Notes: generated by a model not told the origin, from the sequence alone. A DNA stretch of 64,000 bases from Nocardia spumae (GCF_020733635.1 NZ_JAJFZL010000001.1:4154001-4218000); one strand, 5' to 3'. Positions 35,472 to 46,200 are shown, numbered from the stretch's first letter. Program-made: numbers and translations.

Positions 35472-36230
35472 GTGGATGAGCTAGACCTGCCCGATCTGGG
35501 GGGATTCGTGCGCGGCCGTCGCACCCGCGCCACCGCGTCGGCCCCGTCGGGCTCGAGCCGGCAACAGCTCGCGACGGCGGTGCATTCGAGTGTCGGCTAC
35601 ATAGCCAAGATCGAACAGGGGGGCGCGGTCAGCCCGAGCACGGGCGTGCTGGATGCCCTGAGCACGGCCCTCGGCCTCGACGTGGACGAACACGCGCACC
35701 TCTATCGTCTCGCGGGCCATACCGAACCGGCCCGGGACGACGATCCGCTCCGTGAATCCGTCCTGGGGCAGACCCTCGACGCCCTCGCCCCCAACCCGGC
35801 GGTGGTATTGACCGATCGATTCGACATCGTCGTAGGAAACCGAGCTTTCGAGGCCGCCTTTCCCGGTGTGCGGGAGTGCGGCAACACCTTGCGCTGGATC
35901 TTCACCGACCCTCATGCCCGGTTGGTACTCGAGGAGTGGGAGCGCGAGGCGGGCCTGGCGGTGGGCGCGCTGCGGCATTACGCGGCCCGGCCGCGGGATC
36001 GGCGGCACGTCCGTGAACTGGTCGACGAATTGGCCGAGCACCCGGACTTCCGCCGCCTGTGGAGCTCCGGGCGCGTCGTCACGCACCGGACGGATCCCGT
36101 GGTGCGCCTACGCAATCCACGCTCGGGAGCCGTGTACGCGGTACTGACGCAACAGTTCCGCACGGCCGGAAATGGTCGACCGGCGCGGATGGTGGTCGGT
36201 CTGCTGACCGATCGCGCCGGCGCTCAGTAG
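35472..36230 (+). CDS. XRE-family regulator with MmyB-type ligand-binding domain
   Basis: The 252-residue protein has an N-terminal HTH (LGGFVRGRRTRATA; SRQQLATAVHSSVGYIAKIEQGGAVSPSTGVLDALSTALGL) and a C-terminal MmyB-like domain (LTDRFDIVVGNRAFEAAFPG; NTLRWIFTDP; VGALRHYAARPRD; HRTDPVVRLRNPRSG). MmyB domains bind fatty-acid-like ligands in regulators of actinobacteria. The GTG at 35472 is set by GGAGG five bases upstream; the longer frame is not coding. Such regulators often control an adjacent gene; the hydrolase on the opposite strand ends 7 bases inside this gene. Confidence 0.82.
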   Translation: MDELDLPDLGGFVRGRRTRATASAPSGSSRQQLATAVHSSVGYIAKIEQGGAVSPSTGVLDALSTALGLDVDEHAHLYRLAGHTEPARDDDPLRESVLGQTLDALAPNPAVVLTDRFDIVVGNRAFEAAFPGVRECGNTLRWIFTDPHARLVLEEWEREAGLAVGALRHYAARPRDRRHVRELVDELAEHPDFRRLWSSGRVVTHRTDPVVRLRNPRSGAVYAVLTQQFRTAGNGRPARMVVGLLTDRAGAQ

Positions 36231-37012
36231 ATTTCGTTCAGGAAGTCCAGCACGAGTTCGTTGACTTCGTCCGGATGGGTGATGTTCACCGCGTGGGTCG
36301 CTCCGGCCACATTGTGCAGGGCGGCCGAACCGCCGAGCGCTTCGGCGAGCGCGGCCATCTCCTCATTGCTGAACGCCTGGTCACCGACTCCGCGGACGAG
36401 AACGGCCGGACAGGTGATGGCACCGATCATTTCGGTGATGGTTTCGCGGTTGATCAGGCAGTCCGCCGCCAGCCGAAGCCGAGTCCGGTCGGAGTTCAGC
36501 CACTTGTCGAGCCACGGCTGCTGGTCATCGCGGGTACCGCCGATCATCACCGAGGCCATGGTCTTGGCGAGCGGGGCCAGCGGCGCCGTACCCATCCACG
36601 TGTCCATCACCTCGCGGTAGCCGATCTTCTGTTTCGGGCTGTAGGCCTGCGCCGAAGTACCGATGAGGATCAGCCCGTCGACCCGGCCCGGATGCAACAG
36701 CGCCATCCGCAATGCCGTGAATCCGCCCTGCGACATCCCGCCGACGACAGCCTTGTCCACGCCGAGCGCGTCGAGCACTGCCCAGGAATCACGCGCCAGA
36801 TCCCAATAGCTGAACGGCGTTCCGTCGTCCTCGGTCAGGCCGTGACCGCGGGCATCGACCGTCACCACTCTGAACCGCGGCGCCAGTCCGGCCACCTGGG
36901 CATCGAACATCTGCCGATCCAAGAAGTAGCCGTGGCCGAGCACTACGACCGGGCCGTCGCCACCCGGGTCGCTGTAGTGGACCTTCGCGCCGGCCGAGGT
37001 CACGTGCGGCAT
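36224..37012 (-). CDS. Alpha/beta hydrolase
   Basis: The 262-residue protein has VVVLGHGYFLDRQMF near 22-36, the nucleophile Ser94 in GGMSQGG, and GATHAVNITHPDEV near the end with the His. It is of the chloroperoxidase/3-oxoadipate-enol-lactonase-like type; the substrate is unknown. GAGGAAGG lies before the ATG. A KstR-like box lies 45 bases upstream, which hints at steroid-linked control. It is convergent with the XRE-type gene with a 7-base overlap. Confidence 0.8.
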   Translation of the reverse strand: MPHVTSAGAKVHYSDPGGDGPVVVLGHGYFLDRQMFDAQVAGLAPRFRVVTVDARGHGLTEDDGTPFSYWDLARDSWAVLDALGVDKAVVGGMSQGGFTALRMALLHPGRVDGLILIGTSAQAYSPKQKIGYREVMDTWMGTAPLAPLAKTMASVMIGGTRDDQQPWLDKWLNSDRTRLRLAADCLINRETITEMIGAITCPAVLVRGVGDQAFSNEEMAALAEALGGSAALHNVAGATHAVNITHPDEVNELVLDFLNEIY

Positions 37013-37056
37013 GACAACAACGCCTTCCTCTCGGGTAATCCGCCGCCCAATCTAGC

Positions 37057-37070
37057 AGGAACACGTTCTA
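37057..37070. promoter_or_regulatory. KstR-like operator
   Basis: AGGAACACGTTCTA fits the KstR consensus TnnAACnnGTTnnA at all fixed positions except the first. It lies 45 bases before the hydrolase start on the minus strand, a usual repressor position. KstR represses cholesterol-degradation genes and is released by a steroid CoA thioester. Confidence 0.5.
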
Positions 37071-37145
37071 GTCTGGCCTGTGCGCCGTGTCTGTCCGATC
37101 GCGGCACCGGTTGCCGCGGCGGCGATCTCGTCCGACCCGCGCCGG

Positions 37146-38258
37146 TCAAGCACCGTCCGGGCATCCGGCTGTCGTCGCGCGCGCGAGTTCCGCCACGACA
37201 TCGTCGATGTCGTGGCGCCTGCGCAACGCCGCCAGCTGCCGTTGCGCACCGTTGCCGCGGGCTCGCACCCGCGCCAGGATATCGGTGACGAATTCGTACT
37301 CCCCGAGCTCGCGCAGAGCCGGAGCGGCGTAGCCGACGAGCCGGTCGAGCCGCGTGCCCGCAGGCTCGACCCGCGCCGATACCGGGTCCACTCCCTCGCC
37401 GTCGAGTCCGGCCTGCCCAGCCTTCCAGTACGCCGCGCGCAGTGCCGCCGCCGACACGTCAGGGGCGCGGTCGCCGTGCCGCACCGCCTCCTCGGCCGTG
37501 ATCGCCGCGGCCCGGACGAGACTCGCCAGCAGCACCGACTCCTCGACCGTGGCGGGTACGTCGCTGATCCGGACCTCGAGGGTCGGGAACGTGGTCGACC
37601 GCCGAATATCCCAGTACACCATGTCCGGGTCGAGGATGCTGCCGCACGCCAGCATCATCGCCACCGCGGCGTCGTATTCCGCACCGGACCGGAAATACGG
37701 CGGCGGCCCCGCGCTGGGCCAGCGCCGCCAGAGAATACTGCGCCAGCTGGCATAGCCGCTGTCGGCGGCGCGATAGACCGCCGAGTTCGCGGTGAGCGCC
37801 AGCCACACCGGCAGCCACGGGCGCAAGAAGTTGCTGACCTGCACCGCCATGTCCGGGTCGGGCACCGCGACGTGGACATGACAGCCGCACAGCCCTTGTT
37901 CGTGGGCCAGCCTGCCGAAACGCTCGGCGATTCGCTGGTAACGGGGCGTATCGGTCACCGGATAGGAGTCGGGCACGGTCGGCGGGACCCCCGCCGCCAA
38001 CAGTCGCGCATCGTTGTCGCGGGCGCAGCGCGCCACCGCGCCGCGCAGCCCGCGCAGTTCCCGGAGCAGATCCTCGGCCCGGGTGTGGACCCCGCTGGCA
38101 GTCTCGACCTGGCAGCTGGTGAGCTCCAGTTGTAGCTCCACTCCCGAGTGCCGGGCCGACCGAGCCACCTCGGTGTTCTTCGGGACGGGGGCGTGGGAGA
38201 CCGGGTCCACGAGCAGGAATTCCTCCTCGACACCGACCGTCACATCCGCGACATTCAC
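37146..38258 (-). CDS. Carboxylate-amine ligase, YbdK/glutamate-cysteine ligase 2 family
   Basis: The 370-residue protein has the GCS2 start TVGVEEEFLLVD (about 7-18), QLELTSCQVE near 43-52, GCHVHVAVPD near 123-132 and WDIRRSTTFPTLEVRISD near 213-230, all typical of YbdK-type ATP-dependent ligases. E. coli YbdK has weak gamma-glutamyl-cysteine synthesis; the real role in mycolata, which use mycothiol, is not settled. The GTG start has no good ribosome-binding site. The gene stands alone. Confidence 0.83.
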   Translation of the reverse strand: MNVADVTVGVEEEFLLVDPVSHAPVPKNTEVARSARHSGVELQLELTSCQVETASGVHTRAEDLLRELRGLRGAVARCARDNDARLLAAGVPPTVPDSYPVTDTPRYQRIAERFGRLAHEQGLCGCHVHVAVPDPDMAVQVSNFLRPWLPVWLALTANSAVYRAADSGYASWRSILWRRWPSAGPPPYFRSGAEYDAAVAMMLACGSILDPDMVYWDIRRSTTFPTLEVRISDVPATVEESVLLASLVRAAAITAEEAVRHGDRAPDVSAAALRAAYWKAGQAGLDGEGVDPVSARVEPAGTRLDRLVGYAAPALRELGEYEFVTDILARVRARGNGAQRQLAALRRRHDIDDVVAELARATTAGCPDGA

Positions 38259-38512
38259 CGGGTCTCACACTCCGCGGCGGTCATCGGGATTCGCGGCGGG
38301 GGCACACCGCGGCGGCACTCGTGGCGAGGATGCGAGCATCACAGCGGTGGAGCCAGCCGCGACCGCACCCCGGCAACATCTCGCTGCTGTTCGCCGAATC
38401 CCATGGCGTCCTCCGATCCGATGCGCCGGTGTTTACCCGTTCCACACCGCGCTACCCCGGCCCCGACAGGCCAAACACCTCGACGAAGAGCGTGTCGGCG
38501 CGGCGGCGCGGT

Positions 38513-40465
38513 CTAGCGCCGCCGGCCGCGCAGATAGTCCGAGACCACCGCCGCACCCAGCCCGTCCAGATCTGGCGCGATCACCCGCCCGCCACTGCGG
38601 CGGGCCATCAGATCGACGAACGCCGCGAGCCTGGGATTCTCTCCCAGCACGAAAACCGATACCGAGGCACCGAGTTTCGCGAGGGTGTCGACCTGGGCCA
38701 TGGTCACCGCCAGGGTGCGCGTCTCGGGCGGCCAGTTGAAGTAGGAGGTGCCGTCGGGTTCGAGGTGGGCAGTGGGTTCGCCGTCGGTGACCACCAGGAC
38801 GACCGGCACCGCATCGGGGTGACGGCGCAGATGGCGGGCCGCGAGCAGGAGGGCGTGATGCAGGTTGGTGCCTTGCTCCCACACCGCTTCCAGGGCCGTC
38901 AGCTCGCCGATGTCGACGGTGCCGGCATGGCGGCCGAAAGTGATCACTTCCAGTGCGTCGGAACGGAACCGGGTGCTGATCAGCTGGTGCAGCGCCAGCG
39001 CGGTCCGCTTCATCGGCAGCCAGCGGCCGTCCTGCACCATGGACCAGGAGGTGTCGACGCACAGCGCCACCGCCGCGCGCGAGCGCTGATCGGTTTCGGC
39101 GATCTCCACATCGGAGACCGCCAGCGATACCCGCCGGCTACCGGTCGATGCCGAACGCAGTACGGCATTGCGCACGGTCTTGGACACATCCCATGGTTCG
39201 GTATCGCCGAATTGCCACGGCCTGCTGGCGCCGGTCGGCTCCCCCGCGGCGCCGGCGGTCACGGTGTCGCGTTGTCCGCGCTGGGTGCGCAGGCGGCCGA
39301 TCACATCGCGCAGCGCCACCTCACCGAGTCGGCGTAAGGCCTTGGGCGTCAGGCGAAGCGACCCGTCGGGCGCGCGCTCGAACAGGCCCTGGCGGCGCAG
39401 TTCGCGCTCGAGCTCAGCCAGTCGACCGGCCTCGACACCCGCCTCCGCACCGAGTTGGCGCGTCAACGCGTCGAGGTCGATATCCTCGAGCCGGGCTCCT
39501 GGATAGGACTGGCCGAGTTGTTCGGCCAGCGCGTCCAATTCGGCCAGATCCTGCATGGCCTGTGCGGCCTCACCCATGCCCATCGGGTCCTGGCCGCGGA
39601 AGCGCTGTCCCGATTCCCAATCCTCACCGGGGCGTAGCGCACGCAGGTTGGCGTCGAGGGCGGCGATCTGCTCGGCGATGCGTGAATCACCGAACGCCTG
39701 ACCGATCAGTTCGCTCAGTTCCGCCTGCTGCTGCGGTGTCAGCGAATTCATCATCCGCTGCGCGGCCGCCGCGCGGGCCGCGAGCGCGTCGATCAATTCC
39801 TCCGTGTCGCGCGGATTCTCGGGGAAGTACTCACCGTGTTCGGCCATGAACTCGGCGAACTGCTGGGCGGTGTCCTCTCCGCGCGCGTGCGATGCGAGCA
39901 GATCGTTGAGATCCGACATCATCCGGCGCACGCCTTCGACATCCTCGGGGGTGGCATTCTCGAGCGCCTGCTTCATGCCCTGGAACCGGGAGTCGAGCAG
40001 TTCCTGTCCCAGCAGTTCACGAATGCGTTCGTAGTTCTCCCGGCCGGTCTGCGAACGCCACGCGTAGTCGGCGAGTTCGGTGACCGCACCGGCCGGGCTC
40101 GACGGCAGCGCGTCCAGTTGCGCCTCGGCGAAGCGGGCGTCGTCGGAGGGATCGGGGAACAGCGCGGCGCGCTCGGCCTCGAGCGCCTCCTCCAACAGTT
40201 CCCGCACCTGCCGCAAGGTGCCGTCGAGCCGATGCCGGCGGGTGATCTCCGCGCGGCGCTGCCACAGCCGGCGAGTCAGTTCGTCCAGGCCCGGTGCGTG
40301 GGCGGTGCCGCGACGCAGCAGTTCTTCCAGCGCGCTGCGCGGTGAGCTGCCCTCCATCACGTCTCGACCGACCTGGTCGAGCGCGTCGCGCAGATCCAGT
40401 GGTGGCGCCAGCGGATCGGGTCCGTCGTGGTAGGGGCCGTAGGAATAGCGATCGGGGGCTGTCAT
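38513..40465 (-). CDS. VWA-domain protein partner of a MoxR/ChlI-type ATPase (Rv0959-like)
   Basis: The 650-residue protein has a long helical N-terminal region (about 1-400, Glu/Ala/Leu-rich) and a C-terminal von Willebrand A domain (about 460-640) with the MIDAS motif DTSWS near 470 and VVTDGEP near 565. It resembles Rv0959, which is paired with the ATPase Rv0958. Such AAA/VWA pairs act as metal-chelatase-like or chaperone machines, but the target here is unknown. It follows the ATPase gene after 25 bases, so they are one operon. Confidence 0.82.
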   Translation of the reverse strand: MTAPDRYSYGPYHDGPDPLAPPLDLRDALDQVGRDVMEGSSPRSALEELLRRGTAHAPGLDELTRRLWQRRAEITRRHRLDGTLRQVRELLEEALEAERAALFPDPSDDARFAEAQLDALPSSPAGAVTELADYAWRSQTGRENYERIRELLGQELLDSRFQGMKQALENATPEDVEGVRRMMSDLNDLLASHARGEDTAQQFAEFMAEHGEYFPENPRDTEELIDALAARAAAAQRMMNSLTPQQQAELSELIGQAFGDSRIAEQIAALDANLRALRPGEDWESGQRFRGQDPMGMGEAAQAMQDLAELDALAEQLGQSYPGARLEDIDLDALTRQLGAEAGVEAGRLAELERELRRQGLFERAPDGSLRLTPKALRRLGEVALRDVIGRLRTQRGQRDTVTAGAAGEPTGASRPWQFGDTEPWDVSKTVRNAVLRSASTGSRRVSLAVSDVEIAETDQRSRAAVALCVDTSWSMVQDGRWLPMKRTALALHQLISTRFRSDALEVITFGRHAGTVDIGELTALEAVWEQGTNLHHALLLAARHLRRHPDAVPVVLVVTDGEPTAHLEPDGTSYFNWPPETRTLAVTMAQVDTLAKLGASVSVFVLGENPRLAAFVDLMARRSGGRVIAPDLDGLGAAVVSDYLRGRRR

Positions 40466-40490
40466 GTTGTCTCACACCATCGTTCGGTGA

Positions 40491-41885
40491 TCAGGATCCA
40501 TAGGTGGCGGTGCCGTCCTCGGAATCCTTGGCCAGCTGCCGCCCCAGATACAGTGCCTCCAGGGCGAATTCGACGGCGGCCGCGATCCGGGCGGGAGAAT
40601 CGGTGGCACCGACCCCCAGCCGGTCGGCGACCTCCTGCAGTACCGGCAATTCCGGTAGCGCCGCGAGCACCTCCTGCCCGGGCACGCGTTCTCCGGTCGT
40701 GACGGGATGGCCCGCGCTGACGGCTTCGGCCAGCGGCCGCAGGTCCACTCCGGCCAGGCGACCGCGCGCGGTATCGGCGAAGGCGCGTCGCAGCAGGTGG
40801 GTGAGGTGCTCGGTCTCGCGGCCCTCCTCACCCGATTCGAACTCCACCTTGCCGCGTAGGACGGCCGGTACCGACTCCAGATCCACCGGCCGGGCGACCG
40901 CGGGCTGCTCCCCGGTCAATGCCGCGCGACGCAGTGCGGCGGCGGCCACGGTCTCCGCGGCGGCGACCGCGAACCGGGCCGATACGCCGGAGCGCTGGTC
41001 CACCGCCGAGGATTCGCGCAGCGATCGCACGAATCGCGCCAGCACCTCGATCAGCGGATCGCCGACCTCGGCGACCAGCTCGGCTTCCTGCCGGACCAGT
41101 GCGATCTCGGCCTCGACGTCGAGCGGATAGTGGGTGCGGATCTCAGCACCGAAGCGATCCTTCAGCGGGGTGATGATGCGGCCGCGGTTGGTGTAGTCCT
41201 CGGGATTGGCGGTGGCGACCAGCAGCACATCCAGCGGCAGGCGCAGCGTGTAGCCGCGCACTTGGATATCGCGTTCCTCCATCACGTTCAGTAGCGCGAC
41301 CTGAATCCGCTCGGCCAGGTCGGGCAGCTCGTTGAGGGCGACGATGCCGCGGTGGGCGCGCGGCACCAGCCCGAAATGAATGGTTTCCGGATCGCCCAGA
41401 CTGCGCCCTTCGGCCACCTTCACCGGGTCCACGTCGCCGATCAGATCGCCCACGGAGGTGTCGGGAGTGGCGAGCTTCTCGGCGTATCGCTCGCTGCGAT
41501 GCCGCCAGGCCACCGGCAGATCGTCACCCAGTTCGGCCGCCAGGCGCCGGCCCGCGGGACTGATCGGCGCGAGCGGGTGTTCGCCGAGTTCGGCGCCGTC
41601 GATGACCGGCGTCCACTCGTCCAGCAAGCCCACCAGGGTGCGCAGCAGGCGGGTCTTTCCCTGGCCACGCTCGCCGAGCAGGACCACATCGTGGCCGGCC
41701 AGCAGCGCTCGCTCCAGTTGCGGGACGACCGTGCGGTCGAAACCGACGATGCCGGGCCACGGATCGGTTCCCGACCGCAGTGCGGCGAGCAGATTCTCGC
41801 GGATCTCGGTTTTCACCCCGCGCGGCTGATAACCGGCGGCGCGCAGTGCGCCCGCGGTGGCGGGCAGATGCTGGGGAACACTCAC
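40491..41885 (-). CDS. AAA+ ATPase, magnesium-chelatase ChlI/MoxR-like (Rv0958-like)
   Basis: The 464-residue protein has Walker A GERGQGKT near 70-77, an insert typical of the ChlI group, GIVALNELPDL near 193-203 as Walker B (with Asn), and LLVATANPEDY near 235-245 as sensor 1. Length and partner match Rv0958 of M. tuberculosis. It probably remodels a protein or metal-cofactor target with the VWA protein. The GTG at 41885 is chosen by homology; a second GTG sits directly before it and the longer frame is Arg/Ser-rich. It heads the operon. Confidence 0.83.
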   Translation of the reverse strand: MSVPQHLPATAGALRAAGYQPRGVKTEIRENLLAALRSGTDPWPGIVGFDRTVVPQLERALLAGHDVVLLGERGQGKTRLLRTLVGLLDEWTPVIDGAELGEHPLAPISPAGRRLAAELGDDLPVAWRHRSERYAEKLATPDTSVGDLIGDVDPVKVAEGRSLGDPETIHFGLVPRAHRGIVALNELPDLAERIQVALLNVMEERDIQVRGYTLRLPLDVLLVATANPEDYTNRGRIITPLKDRFGAEIRTHYPLDVEAEIALVRQEAELVAEVGDPLIEVLARFVRSLRESSAVDQRSGVSARFAVAAAETVAAAALRRAALTGEQPAVARPVDLESVPAVLRGKVEFESGEEGRETEHLTHLLRRAFADTARGRLAGVDLRPLAEAVSAGHPVTTGERVPGQEVLAALPELPVLQEVADRLGVGATDSPARIAAAVEFALEALYLGRQLAKDSEDGTATYGS

Positions 41886-42254
41886 CACAGCGACGCTACG
41901 ACGATCCGGCGACTCCGACAACGGCTTCGCTGTTCGCTGCGCGCGGACAGCGCGGATCACCGTGGTCGAACGCTCCGATGCGCGGCTGGTTACGACAAAC
42001 CGGTTATGCGATGCATCGCACTTCCTGATGTCGATGTCCTGTGGGTGGCCGCTGGAAACCGGGCGTATTCAGCGCCGCCCATCCCCGCCGCGATCCGGAA
42101 AACGGCCCTCAACACCACGAAAGCGCAAGAGTGCCACCAGGAATCGACTACCTCACCAGCCACATGTTAATCGTCGCCCCACCCGGGTAGCCGCAGAACA
42201 GGTGCAGCGCCGCGCCCGAACCGATGCTGTCTATCGCTGAAGGACGAGATTCGC
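41886..42254. other. Divergent promoter region with a 14-bp palindrome
   Basis: No gene is credible in these 369 bases between the ATPase gene and the ferritin-like gene. TGCGATGCATCGCA at 42007-42020 is an exact palindrome. GGACGAG before 42255 is the ribosome-binding site of the ferritin-like gene. Confidence 0.5.
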
Positions 42255-43217
42255 ATGAGCACTCCCGAGACCTCCACTCTGCTGGCACAGTTGCGCGCTG
42301 TGCTGACCTTGACCAACACCGAGATCCAGGTGGCCGAGACCCGTATCGCCCAGGCGCGGACCGAGGCGGTGCGCCGGGAACTGTCCGAGAACGCCGACAA
42401 GGGGCGTGCCCGCGCGGAGGCGGTCGAGGCGGCGATCCGCGAATTGGGCGGGGTGCCGGAGGTGGTCGGGCCGTTCCTCGGCCGCGCGGTCGCCGCGCTC
42501 AAGGCGATGGCCGAACAGGCTCAGCCCTTCGACGAGGCGCTGCTCGGTGACTTGGCCCTGGAACATCAACTGCTCGACCGCGCCCGCTACATCAAGGCCC
42601 TGGCGTCCGCCGCCGGGCAGCGCGAGGTGATCGCGTTGGCTCAGCGATTGGTCACCGCGCATTCCGCGACCGTGGAATGGCTGACGACCGTGTTGGCCGA
42701 AGATGCCCTGGGCGGCCCGGCGGCATTGCGCCGCACCGCTTTACAGGCCGCCACCGGCACCGCGGTGAAGCTGTTCAACATCCCCGTCACCTGGTCGGCA
42801 CGCGGCCTGGACCGAGCGCTGGACACCGTGCGCTCCACTCCGCCCGCACTCGGCGACCTGCTCGCCCGCGGGGCACATGCGGGTGATGTGGCCGTCAAAA
42901 CGCTCTCGGCTTCGCGCGACGCCGCGCTCGAGACCGCCGAGCAGGTCACCCGCCACGAAGGCGCCGACACCGCCGCCCACGCCCTGCATTCGATTCGCAC
43001 CGCCACCGGCGTCCTCGAACCCGAAGAACTGCCGGTCCGCGAGTACGACGAGTTGAACGTCTCCCAAGCCGTCGCGGCGGTGAAGGAGCTCACCGACCCC
43101 GCCGACATCCGCGCGATCGTCGCCTACGAGGAGGCCCGCAAGAACCGCAACGGCGTCGTCTCGGCCGCCCAGACCCGGCTCGCCGCGATCGCCCAGGAGG
43201 TCACCGGTCTCAATTGA
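42255..43217 (+). CDS. Ferritin-like-domain protein
   Basis: The 320-residue protein is almost all alpha-helical. Residues about 8-150 look like a four-helix ferritin-like bundle with Glu and His (TEIQVAETRI; LALEHQLLDRARYIKAL; VTAHSATVEWL), but I cannot map a complete di-iron set. Residues about 165-235 are a helical linker, and 265-320 form a separate helical domain (LNVSQAVAAVKELTDPADIRAIVAYEEARKNRNGVV). The family is common in Nocardia and Mycobacterium with no firm function. It is convergent with the NRPS gene with an 8-base overlap. Confidence 0.72.
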   Translation: MSTPETSTLLAQLRAVLTLTNTEIQVAETRIAQARTEAVRRELSENADKGRARAEAVEAAIRELGGVPEVVGPFLGRAVAALKAMAEQAQPFDEALLGDLALEHQLLDRARYIKALASAAGQREVIALAQRLVTAHSATVEWLTTVLAEDALGGPAALRRTALQAATGTAVKLFNIPVTWSARGLDRALDTVRSTPPALGDLLARGAHAGDVAVKTLSASRDAALETAEQVTRHEGADTAAHALHSIRTATGVLEPEELPVREYDELNVSQAVAAVKELTDPADIRAIVAYEEARKNRNGVVSAAQTRLAAIAQEVTGLN

Positions 43218-46200
43218 GCCGGTCCGCTCGGACCGCGGCCGAAGATCCGGACCTTGTCGCCGGCCCGGGCCCGTTCCTCGTCGCATATTCGAGACTCTCG
43301 ATGCCGGCCGACAGGATCTCGTCGAATCTCGTCGCGATACGCCGCGTCGTCGGGGCGTCGACGGCATCGGTGGCGTATTCGACGAGTCCGTACAGCGCTC
43401 GTGGGTGTCCGCCGTCGTCCTTCTCCTCGCTGAGCACGAGGGAGAGGTCCCAGTCGGCGGGGGCGGGTGCCTCGACCGGTTCCCAGGTGGCCGGAAGCCC
43501 GGCGCGCCGCAGGTCGGAGGTCGGAATGTTCTGGAACGCCAGGCGGATTCGCAGCCGGTCGCCGATACCCAGCGCATCGGTCAGGAATTCGAACGGTATG
43601 TCCTGGTGGTCCATGGCGGCCAGGGTGGTGTCGCGGACCCGCTCGAGCAGAGCCACGAAATCCTGGTGGTCGTCCACCGCGGTCCGGAGCACGAGGAAGT
43701 TCGTGAAACGGCCGACCATATCCTCCATACCCACCTCGGTGCGCCCGGCCGTCGGGGCGCAGACGGCGATGTCGTTCCCGTAACCGAACTCGCGGAGGGT
43801 GAGCGCGAAGGCGGTGTGAACAACCATGAAGACGCTCGCGTCGTGCGCGGCGGCGAAGCTCACGCTCCGCCGATACCGATCGGGTTCGACGTAGAGGAGG
43901 ACCCGACCGGCCATCGGCTGCGCAGAGTCCGGGGACCGCGACGGGCCCACGGCCGGGGGCAGCCCGGCGAGGGTGGTGCGCCAGAACGCCAGCTGGGTGT
44001 CGGTCACGACACTGGTCTGCGGCTCACCGGTGACGCGGTGCTGCCAGATCGCGTGCTCGGCGTACTGGATCGGCAACGGATCCCACTGCGGCCGGGTGCC
44101 GCCGCCACGGGCGTGCAGTGCGGTGGCGAAGTCGTGGATCAGAGGTGCCACGGACCAGCCGTCGGCGGCCATATGGTGCAGCACGATCAGCAGCAGATCG
44201 GAGTCGCCGTCGGGATACAGCCGCACCCGCAGCGGCACCTCGGTGCGCAGATCGAACGGCCGCGCGAGGCAGGCGGCGGTGGCGGCCGGGATGTCGTCGG
44301 TGACGACGGTCTCGACATCGATGGCCTCGTCGAGGATCAGCTGCTGTCCGGGAAAGACCGTGCGCAGGATCTCGTGACGCGCGGTCAGATCGGCCAGCGC
44401 CTGCGCGATGGCCGCTGGAGGTGTCGAGCCGTGCAGCCGGAGCATCATCGCGTACGCGCGGCCGGGTCCCGGCCCGGATTGCTCGCGGTCGTTCAGCTCG
44501 AGCAGCCGCCGCTGCGGGTAGGACAGCGGCACCGGCACGGTGCGGACGCTGTCGGCCCGGGCGGGCAGTCCCAACGGTCGGGTCGCGACAGTGGCGAGGC
44601 CCGCCACGGTGCGCTGCTGGAATATGTCCTGGACCTGGATGTCCTCGCCCAGAACGTGCCGGATCCGGGAACGCAGCCGCACCGCGCTCAGCGAGTCGCC
44701 GCCCATCTGGAAGAAGTCGTCGTCGATGCCGATCTCGGTGAGGCCGAGCACTTCTGCGACGATCGCGGCCAGGGCCCGCTCGCGATCGGTGCGGGGCGCC
44801 CGGGCGGTGGACAGCGCCGCGAAGTCGGGGTCCGGCAGGGCCCGGAGGTCGAGCTTGCCGTTGACGGTCATCGGCCAGCTGTCGACCACGGTGATCGCCG
44901 CGGGGACCATGTGCTCGGGCAAGTATAGGGCGGCCGCCCGCCGGATGTCGGCCGCGGCGGCGGGGTCGGCGCCGCGGAGGTAGGCCAGCAGCCGGCCGTC
45001 CCGGGCGATGACCTTCGCATCTGCACCGCCGCATCGAGTGAGCACGGCCTCGATTTCGCCGGGTTCGATGCGGAATCCGCGCAACTGGAGTTGGTGATCG
45101 CTGCGGCGGAGGTATTCCAGCCCTCGAGTGGTGCGGCGGACGAGATCGCCGCATCGGTACATCCGGGCACCGGGCGGGCCGGCCGGATCCGCCACGAACC
45201 GTGTGGCGGTGAGGCCCGCTCGGCCGAGATAACCTCGCGCCACCTGGGGTCCGGTTACGTACATCTCGCCCGGTGTGCCGGTCGGCGCCGGATGCAACCG
45301 GTCGTCGAGGACATGGGTGCCCACTCCCGGTAGCCCGTGCCCGATGCCGCTTCCGACCGACGCGCCGACGGTCGCCTGCCGGTCGAGCGATCGAATGGTC
45401 ACGTGCACAGTGGCTTCGGTGATCCCGTACATGTTGACCAGGTGTGGGGAGTCGTCGGCGTATCGCTCGAACCAGCCGGTGAGGGTCGGCGTTTCCAGCG
45501 TCTCTCCCCCGAACACCACGTAACGCAATGCGAGCGATGGATCGCCCGCGCGCCGATCGGCCTCGTCGAGTTGACGGAACGCCGACGGGGTCTGACTCGA
45601 GACGGTCACCTTTTCCCGAATCAGCAAGTCCCGGAAGGTATCCGGCGAGCGCGAGGTCAGATGGTCGACGACGACCGCGGTACCGCCGGTGCTCAGCGCG
45701 CCCCACAACTCCCACACCGCGAAGTCGAAGGCGAAGGAGTGGAAGACCGTCCACACGTCGCCGGCGCCGATATCGAAGTACCGCAGGGCATTCGACAGCA
45801 GATGCGCCAGGTTGCGGTGGGTCACCGCCACCCCCTTGGGGACGCCGGTGGATCCCGAGGTGTAGATGACGTAGGCCAGGTCGTCACTCCGGACCGGCAC
45901 GGGCAGAGCGGCTTGCGCGGGCCCGTTTGCCATGTCTTCGATCAGCAGCACCGGCGTCGAGTCGGCAGGCATGGTCTCGAGCAGCGCCGCACTGGTGATC
46001 AGACAGGCAGGGGCGGCATCGGCCACCACGAATTCGAGCCGTGCCCGCGGATAGGACGGATCGAGCGGAAGATAGGCCGCGCCCGCGCGCAGGACCGCCA
46101 GCAGGGCGATCGGCATGCGCACCGACCGATCCAACCCGACCGCGACCACCGACCCCGGCCCGACACCCCGGGAGATCAGCAGCCGGGCGAGGGCATCGGC

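Noticed and set aside
43210..45000. Terminal epimerase or thioesterase in the NRPS
   Set aside because: The last domain has the C-domain HHMAADGWS and the VGRFTNFLVLRT motif; no GxSxG thioesterase motif follows before the stop.
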